Source: RYN-230 sp963720645
GTDB taxonomy: Bacteria; Actinomycetota; Actinomycetes; Streptosporangiales; Streptosporangiaceae
Assembly (NCBI GenBank): GCA_963720645.1
Contig: CAVRFX010000024.1
Span: forward strand, 1 to 64,000
Length of the DNA stretch: 64,000 nucleotides
Direction of reading: 5' to 3'
Shown: piece after piece, positions 54,670 to 62,470 of the stretch
Layout: the number at the start of each line of letters is the position of its first letter
Position numbering within the stretch: position 1 is the first letter of the stretch
Made by a program: the position numbers and the translations under genes
The notes under the pieces: model-generated
Databases searched by the model: none
Told to the model about the DNA's origin: nothing
Seen by the model: only the letters and a program-made list of their open reading frames with translations

Positions 54670-55224
54670 GATGCTTCCCTGGCCGCTTGCTCACCGGCGC
54701 TGGCGTTCCGTGCAGGTTCCGTAAGCGGGAAACTGCCTTCTCGCATGCTCTCTGAACTGCGGTGATGCACGCAATCCGCCCCGCAGGCCGCAGAGTGCCG
54801 CGGAACAGGCACGGAATTACGATACGACCGCACCGATGAATCACGCGAGTGTTTGATCAGTGGGCCGCGTCGAGGAAGATCCTGCCGACCGTGCACGGCC
54901 GGCACAAGTACCACGACCACGGATGTCGTGTCTCACGGTGAGCACCATGGTGCCGTCCAGCAGGCCAAGGTGGCCTTGACCGGTGCTGGATCAGTGACGG
55001 GCCGGGTGCGAGGGGTTTATGGTCTGCCGGAGGGAATGGCCGGGCGGCCCCCACCGGGGGCAAGGGGGTGGCGCGGATGGCGGATTACCGCACCGAGGTC
55101 CGGCCCGGCGGTGTGCCGATAGCGGCCTGGACGCGGCGAGACGCCGCGAGCACGGCCGCCGCGAGCGAGACGCCCGGGGCTGCGGGCAGGTACCCGCGGG
55201 GCGCCTGGGCCGGGGGGATGGGGG
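54670..55224. other. Region without a supported gene
   Basis: It contains TTCCGTGCAGGTTCCGTAAG near 54713, matched near 59998 (TTCCGTGCAGGTTCCGTGAG) beside the second tRNA-like copy. An AT-richer part near 54820 and a GC-rich leader near 55080-55224 precede the CHAT gene. Open frames here look like shadows. Confidence 0.4.
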
Positions 55225-56496
55225 GTGGGGGTGCCTGACCGGCTGCTAGTGGACCTGGACGCGGGTAACAGGAGCACCGAGAGCTATTCAGGGGTGTTGT
55301 GGTCGCCGGATGGGGGGCTGGCGGAGGAGGTGTCGCGGGCGCCTTTATCGTGGCCGCTAGATGCGGGCGCGCTGGAGGATCTGCGCTGGTACCTGGAGGA
55401 CTACCTTCAGGCCCCATACGGCGTGTGGGAAGACCGTGGCCCGGCCATCCAGGGCAAGCTGCCTGGCTGGGGAGAGCAGGTATTCGCCTCGGTATTCGGC
55501 TCGGGCCCGGCACGGCTTGCCTATGAGCGGGCGCGGAATAAGGGCTTCGAGGTGGTGTTCCGGTCCGCCGACCCTGGCCTGCTGGCCCTGCCATGGGAAC
55601 TGATGCGCGACAGCACCGGTCCCGTGGCGCTGGGGGCGGGCGGGATCTCCCGCAGCCTGCGCATCGCCGGCGGCGCGGGAACGCTGGAAGTGCCGGGCGG
55701 ACGGTTGCGGGTGCTGATGGTCATCTCCCGCCCCGCCGGAACTTCCGATGTGAGCTATCAGATGGTGGCCCGGCCCCTGCTGGAACGCCTAGACGCGGTC
55801 CGCGGTGATGTCGGCCTGACCGTTCTGCGCCCACCCACATTCGATGCGCTGGCGGGAACGCTGGCGTCGGCGGCGTCCAGGGGTGAGCCGTTTCATGTGG
55901 TGCATTTCGACGGGCACGGGGTGATGCCCGGCCATTCTTTGGGTGGCGGGGCGGTCATCGGGGGCCGGGCAGCGATGATGACCGCCCCGGGTGAGGGTGT
56001 GCTGGTCTTCGAGAAGCCCGGTGGCGGCAGTGACCAGGTCAGCGCGTGGAAGGTCGCGGTGGCGCTGGCCGAGGGCAAGGTGCCGGTGGTGGTGTTGAAC
56101 GCGTGCCAGTCCGGTGCGGTCGGCAAGGACCTGGAAGCTTCCGTCGCCACCGCCCTGCTCAAAGCCGGGTGCGCGGCGGTGGTGGCGATGGCCTACAGCG
56201 TGTACGCGGTCGCCGCGGCGGAGTTCATGGCCGTGTTCTACGAGCCCTGTTCGCCGGGGCCAGCGTCGGCCGGCGTGCCGCCGGGCGGCGGCGGCTGTTC
56301 CAGCAGGACGGGCGGCCGAGCCCGAAGGGGGCTGCCGCTGGCGGACTGGCTGGTGCCGGTGCATTACCTGCGCCGCGACGTCGGCTTCCCCCAGGCCCGC
56401 ACCACCGGCCCAGCGGAGCAACCGTCGCTGGAGGCGCTGCTGGACGAGCTCCGCGCCACAGCCGCGGAGCCGGGAAGCGGCGGCTGGATCCACTGA
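55225..56496 (+). CDS. CHAT protease domain of a CHAT-NB-ARC-TPR protein
   Basis: The frame starts at GTG 55225 (GVPDRLLVDLDAG), close to a GGGGGG stretch. An N-terminal region (ALEDLRWYLEDYL, VVFRSADPGLLALPWELM) leads into the caspase-like CHAT core: His in FHVVHFDGHG (about 235) and Cys in VVVLNACQSGAVG (about 300), followed by VVAMAYSVYAVAAAEFM. Near 56250-56330 the frame is disturbed, and the TAG-like ending at 56496 is not the natural end: the next residues DPVGVFVGRDDLFFELEAAARLQ follow in another frame. CHAT proteins with NTPase and TPR parts act as signal-dependent proteases in several bacterial systems. Confidence 0.82.
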   Translation: MGVPDRLLVDLDAGNRSTESYSGVLWSPDGGLAEEVSRAPLSWPLDAGALEDLRWYLEDYLQAPYGVWEDRGPAIQGKLPGWGEQVFASVFGSGPARLAYERARNKGFEVVFRSADPGLLALPWELMRDSTGPVALGAGGISRSLRIAGGAGTLEVPGGRLRVLMVISRPAGTSDVSYQMVARPLLERLDAVRGDVGLTVLRPPTFDALAGTLASAASRGEPFHVVHFDGHGVMPGHSLGGGAVIGGRAAMMTAPGEGVLVFEKPGGGSDQVSAWKVAVALAEGKVPVVVLNACQSGAVGKDLEASVATALLKAGCAAVVAMAYSVYAVAAAEFMAVFYEPCSPGPASAGVPPGGGGCSSRTGGRARRGLPLADWLVPVHYLRRDVGFPQARTTGPAEQPSLEALLDELRATAAEPGSGGWIH

Positions 56497-58050
56497 CCCG
56501 GTCGGGGTGTTCGTCGGCCGGGATGACCTGTTCTTCGAGCTGGAGGCCGCGGCCCGGCTGCAGAAGGTGGTGGTGCTGTACCGGGCCGGGCGGGACAGGC
56601 AAGACCGAGCTGGCGAAAGCGTTCGGCCGGTGGTGGCGGGACACCGGCGGGGTGGATGACGCCGCGAGCTGGGTGTTGTGGCATTCGTTCGAGCCGGGCG
56701 TGGCGTCCTTCGGCCTGGACGGGGTGATCACCGCAGATCGGCCTGGCAGTCTTCGGCGCTGATTTCGCCCGCCTGGAGACCGGCCGAGCGGCTGCGACGT
56801 GGTCGAACGCGTGCTCGCGGAGCGGCGGATGCTGCTGATCTGGGACAACTTCGAAACCGTCACGGTCGATGCCCGACCCGGACGGCGGCCACCGCGCCGC
56901 TGGATGAGGCTGGCTGCGCGAAGGTGCAGGGGTTCCTGGCCCGGCTGGCAGCACCGGCCACAGCGCGGTGATCATCACCAGCCGGGCACCGCCGAGGACT
57001 GGCTGGGCCAGATCCGCCGGATCGAGGTCGGCGGGCTGGCACCGGAGGAAGCCGCCCAGTATGCCGAGGAACTGCTGGCCCCCTACCCGGCGGCGCGCCG
57101 CGGCGGGCGCGGCGGGCGTTCGGGGAGCTGCTGGAGTGGCTGGACGGGCACCCGCTGAGCATGCGGCTGATCCTGCCCCGCCTCGACACCACCGAGCCCC
57201 GAGGCGCTGCTGGACGGGCTGCAGCGGCACCACCCCGCTGCCCGGCGGCGATGCGGGCGGCGGACCGGGCCACGTCGCTGGCCGCCAGCATCACCTACTC
57301 CTTCACCCACCTACCGAGAAGACACGGCGGCTGCTGCCCGCGGTCTGCCTGTTCCACGGCGTCGCCGACGCCGACGTCCTCGCCGTCTTCTCCCGGTGCC
57401 GGGTGTCCCGGGCCGGTTCGCCGGGGCCAGCAGCAGGACTGGACGACGGTCCTGGAGGACGCTGCCCGGGTTGGGCTGCTGACCGGGCTGGGCGCCGGCA
57501 TGTACCGGATCCACCCGGCCCTGCCGGGCTACCTGGCCGCCCGGTGGCGCGCCGAGGAACCCGACGCGGCTACGACCAGGAGCGGGGACGCCGCGACCCA
57601 GGCCCTGGCCACCGCGTACGCCGCGGTCGGCCGGTGGCTGAACGAGCAGATCGAATCCGGCGATGCCGGCCTGGCGTACGCGGTGATCGGGCTGCAGCGG
57701 CGACCCTCGGCGCCATGCTCGGCTACGCCCTGGACCACCAGCTATGGGACGAACGCCGATACCATCGCCGGGCCGCTGGAAGCTACTGGGACACCCGCGG
57801 GCTGATGAGGAAGCCGACGCGTGGACCGACCAGGTCATTGACGCCACCACCAGCCCCGGCCCGACGGCACGCCTCGGCTGGACACCCCAGCCGGGCAACT
57901 GTGGTGTTCATCACCACGACCCGCCAGGGCAACAGGCAGCATCGTGCAGGGCAGCTGAACCATGCTGCGGAAACGTACCGCGCAGATCCTGGACATGGCT
58001 GCAAGGCCCAGCCCGAAAACGACTGGACCCAGCAACGACATCGCCGGCAT
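56497..58050 (+). pseudogene. NB-ARC segment of the CHAT protein, frame broken many times
   Basis: Pieces in all three frames give, in order: VGVFVGRDDLFFELEAAARL; Walker A GPGGTGKTELAKAFGRWW (frame change near 56585); SWVLWHSFEPGVASFGLDG; a Walker B-like RRMLLIWDNFETVTV; RIEVGGLAPEEAAQYAEELL; GHPLSMRLILPRLD-like; and SITYSFTHLP, RIHPALPGYLAARW further on. At least seven one-base changes interrupt the frame between 56500 and 58050. The order of motifs is that of an NB-ARC STAND switch with a winged-helix region. The damage is much denser here than in the CHAT or TPR parts. Confidence 0.7.
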
Positions 58051-58740
58051 GCTATCACCAGCTCGGCATGATCGCCCAGTACCGGGGGCAGCTGGACGAA
58101 GCCGAGGCTGGTACCGCAAATCCCTGGCCATCTCGAAGAACTCGGCGACCGGCCCGGCATGGCGACCAGCTACCACCAGCTCGGCATGATCGCCCAGGAC
58201 CGGGGGCGGTTGGAGGAAGCCGAGGACTGGTACCGCAAATCCCTGGCCATCGAAGAAGACCTCGGCGACCGGCCCGGCATGGCAACCAGCTACCACCAGC
58301 TCGGCATCATCGCCCAGGACCGGGGGCGGCTCGACGACGCCGAAGACTGGTACCGCCAATCCCTGGCCATCAAAGAAGACCTCGGCGACCGGCCCGGCAT
58401 GGCAACCAGCTACCACCAGCTCGGCATGGTCGCCCAGGACCGCGGGCAGGTTGACGAAGCCGACGACTGGTACCGCAAATCCCTGGCCATCTTCGAAGAC
58501 CTCGGCGACCGGCCCGGCATGGCGGCCAGCTACCACCAGCTCGGCATGATCGCCCACGACCGGGGGCAGCTCGACGAAGCCGAAGACTGGTACCGCAATC
58601 CCTCGGCCATCACGAAGACCTCGGCAACCGGCCCGGCATGGCGGCTCACCTACTACCAGCTCGGCCGTACCGCCCACGCCCGCGGGCAGCTCAACGAAGC
58701 CGAAAACTGGTACCGCCAATCCTAGCCATCAAAGAAGAAC
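58040..58740 (+). repeat. 120-bp tandem DNA repeats (TPR units)
   Basis: About six units of 120 bp share the phrase ACCAGCTACCACCAGCTCGG and are above 90 percent identical between 58160 and 58520. They are a likely site of copy-number change and of assembly difficulty. Confidence 0.8.
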
Positions 58741-59035
58741 TCGGCAACCGGCCCGGCATGGCCCTGACGCAATGGGCAGCTCGGCCTGCTCGCCGAGACC
58801 CGCCAGCAACCCGGCGAGGCCCTGGCCTGGACCGTCCGGTGCGTCACCCTGTTCAGCCAGTTCCCCCACCCGGCGACTGGGGCCGGGCCAGCGCACCTGG
58901 CCCGGCTCACCCGCCAGCTCGCGCCCGCCAGCCCTGGAACAGGCCTGGCAGCAGGCCACCGGCCAGCCACTACCCAAGTCGGTCCGCGACTACGTCACCC
59001 GCCACCACGACAACGACTCAGGAGACACGCCGTGA
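58050..59035 (+). pseudogene. TPR segment and C-terminus of the CHAT protein
   Basis: A 567-bp frame at 58159-58725 encodes nearly identical 40-residue TPRs: MATSYHQLGMIAQDRGRLEE, AEDWYRKSLAIEEDLGDRPG, repeated about five times, with further broken units before and after. Single-base changes near 58610 and 58725 shift the end, which resumes in the frame that closes ALEQAWQQATGQPLPKSVRDYV and DNDSGDTP with a TGA at 59035. The stop overlaps the next gene's GTG (GTGA). This indicates that the parent gene once ran from 55225 to 59035. Confidence 0.72.
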
Positions 59036-59407
59036 CCGACCCAGTCGCCGACGCGGCCCGCTCCGCCGCCGCCATCCTCAGCCCTACCCTCGGGCCAGGC
59101 CTGCTCGCCGAAGTCGAAGCCGCCCTGCACACCCGGCAGGTGGACGGGCAGCGCCCGGGCCGCTATAACCCGGCCGTCTGGCCTCCTCGGCATCAGCGCG
59201 GCCAGCCTGATCGTGACCATCGCCCAGCTCGCATGGTCCATCATCACCGACCGACATACCCACACCACCCAGCCCTCCCCCGAGGCCATCGCCCGCCAGA
59301 TCCGCATCCACATGCGCGAGCACGACATCCCTGCACCCCCCGGCACCGACCACATCACCGACGTCGTCATTACCGAAATCACCCACCTGCAAGACCCACC
59401 CCCGTAG
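59032..59407 (+). pseudogene. Small membrane-linked protein downstream of the CHAT gene
   Basis: GTG at 59032 overlaps the CHAT gene stop (GTGA), so the two were translationally coupled. The start reads MTDPVADAARSAAAILSPTLGPGLLAEVEAAL. After a frame change near 59165 it continues LIVTIAQLAWSIITD, a short hydrophobic helix, then PEAIARQIRIHMREHDIPAPPGTDHITDVVITEIT and a stop at 59407. Repaired length is about 124 residues. Coupling suggests a partner, membrane anchor or substrate of the CHAT protease. Confidence 0.6.
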
Positions 59408-59842
59408 ACAGATGCAGCCAACGCTGAAGCGCCGACCCGCCGCACGGCTCCCGCCCCCGTGCGGCCACCAGCGAATAAGCTTCGGAAAGAACCCAGGAGC
59501 GAACTTCTGGCATTCATGAAGTCACCGATGTGACCAGATCAAGCCACGCCAGAATGGTGCTGGGCTGGAGAGCGCAGTCCGGCCTACCGGCGAGGCGACG
59601 GGTGAAAAGCCCTCATAGGTCACCATGCTCTGATCACGGGTACATGCTGTTCCGTGACTGCCCCGCAAGAACCCCCTCAGCAGCCCGGTGCGCCTCTCCC
59701 CACCTATCGCTGCAGAACCCGCCACACGACGTTTCGGCAGGCAGGGCCCACCTGACCGGGAACGTGAGCCCCTGGCCTGGATCCGGCCGGACGCGTGCGC
59801 GCGGTCAGGCAAACCGCTCCCTTAACAGCCCGCTCAACAGCA
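59408..59842. other. Region without a protein gene
   Basis: It contains CTGTTCCGTGACTGCCCCGC near 59647, the counterpart of the sequence near 54355. It appears to be the diverged second copy of the block that precedes the first tRNA-like gene. Confidence 0.45.
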
Positions 59843-59868
59843 GAAACCCCAGGATGACCTCGGGTTTC
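59843..59868 (-). terminator. Stem-loop after the second tRNA-like gene
   Basis: On the minus strand GAAACCCGAGG, a short loop and CCTGGGGTTTC form an imperfect 10-bp stem just after the tRNA-like 3' end. It matches the stem-loop at 54549-54575 in position. Confidence 0.6.
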
Positions 59869-59873
59869 GTCAG

Positions 59874-59963
59874 TGGCAGGTGCTGGGTTCGAACCAGCGT
59901 AGGCTGAGCCGACGGTTTTACAGACAGCCATCCCTGCACACACTCTGCGACCGCTGACCTGCC
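59874..59963 (-). tRNA. tRNA-Tyr-like gene (GTA), copy 2
   Basis: Minus strand. Acceptor GGCAGGT/ACCTGCC pairs perfectly over 7 bp, and the T arm GCTGG-TTCGAAC-CCAGC is perfect. The anticodon loop is CTGTAAA (GTA, Tyr) with GGCTCAGCCTAC as the long variable arm. CCA is not encoded (CTG follows the discriminator A). The D-arm region is longer than normal and the anticodon stem has one mismatch, as in copy 1. A tRNA scan with a covariance model is needed to decide whether it is functional. Confidence 0.55.
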
Positions 59964-60124
59964 GATACCTCCGGCTGTTCGCTCACTGGCGGTGGTGTTC
60001 CGTGCAGGTTCCGTGAGAGCCCGAATGCCGGATCAGCGTGGGCCGCGCCGGTAGAGGCTGCCGACAGCCGGGCTGCGCATGCACTTGTGGTCGGCGCGCA
60101 GCCCGGCCTGGTGTGAGGTGGGGT

Positions 60125-60402
60125 TCAGGCGGCGGGGGCATGGATTTTGCGTGTCGTCCAGGCATGGTCCAGCAGCACGGCCATGGCCGCCGCGACCAGG
60201 GCGGCGGCGAGCGCGATCAGGGTGATCTGCCAGCCGGGCATGCCGCCCCCGGCGATGACACGTACTGGTGGTGGCACCATGGCGCTGCTCACCAGGCGGC
60301 GGCACGTATTGCATATGCGGGCGCGGCAGTCCCGGCGGCGAAGGCCAGCACGGCCCCGGCCAGTGTGGCCACAGCGGCGAAGATGCGGCGGAAGCGATTC
60401 AT
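60125..60402 (-). pseudogene. Small exported membrane protein, paralogue of 36168-36467, frame broken
   Basis: It starts at 60402 (MNRFRRIFAAVATLAGAVLAFAAGTAAPAYA, a signal peptide) with GGAGGG upstream. After a frame change near 60300 it continues VSSAMVPPPVRVIAGGG and a TM helix (MPGWQITLIALAAALVAAAMAVLLDHAW) with a basic tail. The GW-QITLI-LLD stretch closely matches the protein at 36168-36467. It is divergent from the SARP fusion gene. Function unknown. Confidence 0.6.
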
Positions 60403-60659
60403 GGTGCCCTCCTTCAGGGCGGTGGTGAGGGAAAGCGCTGCCGCAGGTGCCTGCCGGCCGCCAGGCTGTGCGGTGATCGCCTGGTGTCGCTGTCTGGTGT
60501 GCGGCTGCACGGACATAGCAGCGCGAGGCGAGTGGAATTGCCTTGGGATCGGCTTGGAACGGTGGCTTGGAATACCAGTGGACCTGCGGCAGGCCTGGTG
60601 GTGGAATGGGGGAAGCCGCTGGCCCGGGCGGCTGGGGGAGACAACCGGGCGGGGGAGAG

Positions 60660-61385
60660 ATGGCTGCTGACGCGGTGGCTGCCGAGACGGGGCCCGTGGA
60701 GTTCGGCATTCTCGGGCCGCTGGAGGTCTCCAGGTCCGGGTGCATGGTGCCGCTGGGCGGTCCGCGGCAGCGGGCGGTGCTGGCCTTACTGCTGCTGGAG
60801 TCCAACCGGGTCGTCTCGATGGACCGGCTGGCCGAGGAGGTCTGGGGCGGGCACCCACCCGAGGGGTGGGCCACCACCTTGCAGACCTATGTGTTTCACC
60901 TGCGCCGGGCGCTGGAGCCGGACCGGGCCCGGGGCGTCGCGGGAGAGGTCCTGGTGACCAGGGGCCCCGGTTACCTGCTGCGGGTTACCCGTGAGCACCT
61001 GGACGCGGCCCGGTTCCAGGACGGGTTCACGGCTGGGCGGGCCGCGCTGGACGCGGGCCGGTACGCCGAAGCCGCCGGGACATTACGCCAGGCGCTGGAT
61101 CTGTGGCGCAGCGGCGTGCTGGCCGACCTGGCCGACTACGCGTTCACCCGGCCCGAGGCAGCCCGCCTGGAGGAGCTCCGGCTCGCCGCACTGGAAGCGC
61201 GGATCGATGCTGACCTGGCGCTTGGGCCGGCACGACACGCTCACCGGCGAGCTGGAACAGCTGGTTGCCGAGCATCCGCTGCGGGAGCGGCTGCACGGCC
61301 AGCTCATGCTGGCGCTGTATCGCTGCGGCCGGCAGGCCGAAGCGCTCGCCGCCTACCGGCGTGCCCGCGATCTGCTCGCCGATGA
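60660..61385 (+). CDS. SARP/BTAD transcription regulator segment of a fusion protein
   Basis: ATG at 60660 follows GGGGGAGAG. A winged helix (VEFGILGPLEVSRSG, RQRAVLALLLLESNRVVSMDRLAEEVWG) and the first part of a bacterial transcriptional activator domain (TTLQTYVFHLRRALEPD, GYLLRVTREHLDAARFQDGF, LWRSGVLADLADYAF) are in this frame. Near 61225 the frame shifts, and the BTAD continues as LTGELEQLVAEHPLRERLHGQLMLALYRCGRQAEALAAYRRARDLLADELGIDPG. This is an AfsR/SARP-type start; such proteins activate secondary metabolite and other clusters. The rest of the protein follows below. Confidence 0.82.
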   Translation: MAADAVAAETGPVEFGILGPLEVSRSGCMVPLGGPRQRAVLALLLLESNRVVSMDRLAEEVWGGHPPEGWATTLQTYVFHLRRALEPDRARGVAGEVLVTRGPGYLLRVTREHLDAARFQDGFTAGRAALDAGRYAEAAGTLRQALDLWRSGVLADLADYAFTRPEAARLEELRLAALEARIDADLALGPARHAHRRAGTAGCRASAAGAAARPAHAGAVSLRPAGRSARRLPACPRSARR

Positions 61386-62470
61386 GCTCGGCATCGATCC
61401 CGGGGAGCCGCTGCGGCGCCTGCACGCCTCGGTCCTGGCCCAGGACTCCGCGCTCGACTGGGGCGGTGGCCGCCGAGGGCCCGGCCGAAGGTCACCGCGC
61501 CCGACGGCCAGCCGCCCGGTGGCCCCAGCCGCGCGCCGAACGCCGTGTCACCAGCCAGCAGGTCGGGGGCGGCGGCGGTGCGCGCCCGCTGCTGGCTGGC
61601 CTGGCGCTCGCGGTCGCCGCTGCCGCGGCCATCGTCGCGGTGGCCCGGCCGTGGGCGGGCGGGCCAGCGGGCCTGCCCGGCAACAGTGTGGGCCTGATCG
61701 ACCCAGCCGGGGGCGGGTCGGCGCCGCGGTGAGCGTGGGCAGCCCGGCCGGCCTGGCCTACGGCGACGGCTCGGTCTGGGCCGTGGACAGCACCGAAGGC
61801 AAACTGTCGCGGATCAACCCGGCCACCCATGCCGTGGTCCAGCAGATCCCGGTCGGCTCCGCGCCCAGCGCGGTGGCTGTCACCGGCGAGAACGTGTGGG
61901 TAGCCAACAGCGGCGACGGAACCGTGTCCCGGATCAACGCCGCGTCCAGACCGGTGGTGCAGACAACCCGGTCGGCAACGTCCCTGTCGCCATCGCCAGC
62001 GGGCCAAGTGGCGTGTGGGTAGCCAACGAAGGCGACGACACCGTGGACCAGATCGACCCCGCGACCGGCACGGTGACGAAAACGGTCCAGGTCGGCGGGC
62101 GGCCAGACGCCATCGCGGTCGGGCCGGACGCCGTCTGGGTGGCGAATGGTGAAGACGGCACCGTTACCCGGATCGACCCGGCCACCGGCCAGCCGAGCGG
62201 CCCAGCTGCCCGTCGGTTCCGGGCCTGCGGGCATCGCGATCACCCCCGCAGCCGTGTGGGTCGCCAACTCGCTGGATCTCACCGTCATGAAGATCGACCC
62301 GGCGACCGACAGGGTCACCGCCACCATCGCGTCGGTGACGGGCCGAGCACCATCGTCGCGGCCAAGAACGCCATATGGGTCAGCGATGAGTTCGATGCGA
62401 CGCTCGACCGCATCGACCCGCGGACCGGCCAGGTCACCAGATCCGTCTTCGTCGGCAGCTCACCGCAAGG
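61225..62470 (+). pseudogene. BTAD end, TM helix and beta-propeller segment of the fusion, frame broken
   Basis: After the BTAD domain comes one TM helix (LLAGLALAVAAAAAIVAVARP, about 61590), then YVTN/NHL-type propeller blades: LAYGDGSVWAVDSTEGKLSRINP, VAVTGENVWVANSGDGTVSRIN, IASGPSGVWVANEGDDTVDQIDP, IAVGPDAVWVANGEDGTVTRIDP, IAITPAAVWVANSLDLTVMKIDP, AKNAIWVSDEFDATLDRIDP. The frame changes at about 61500, 61725, 61965, 62205 and 62340. The TM helix puts the propeller outside the cell while the DNA-binding part stays inside. Confidence 0.75.
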
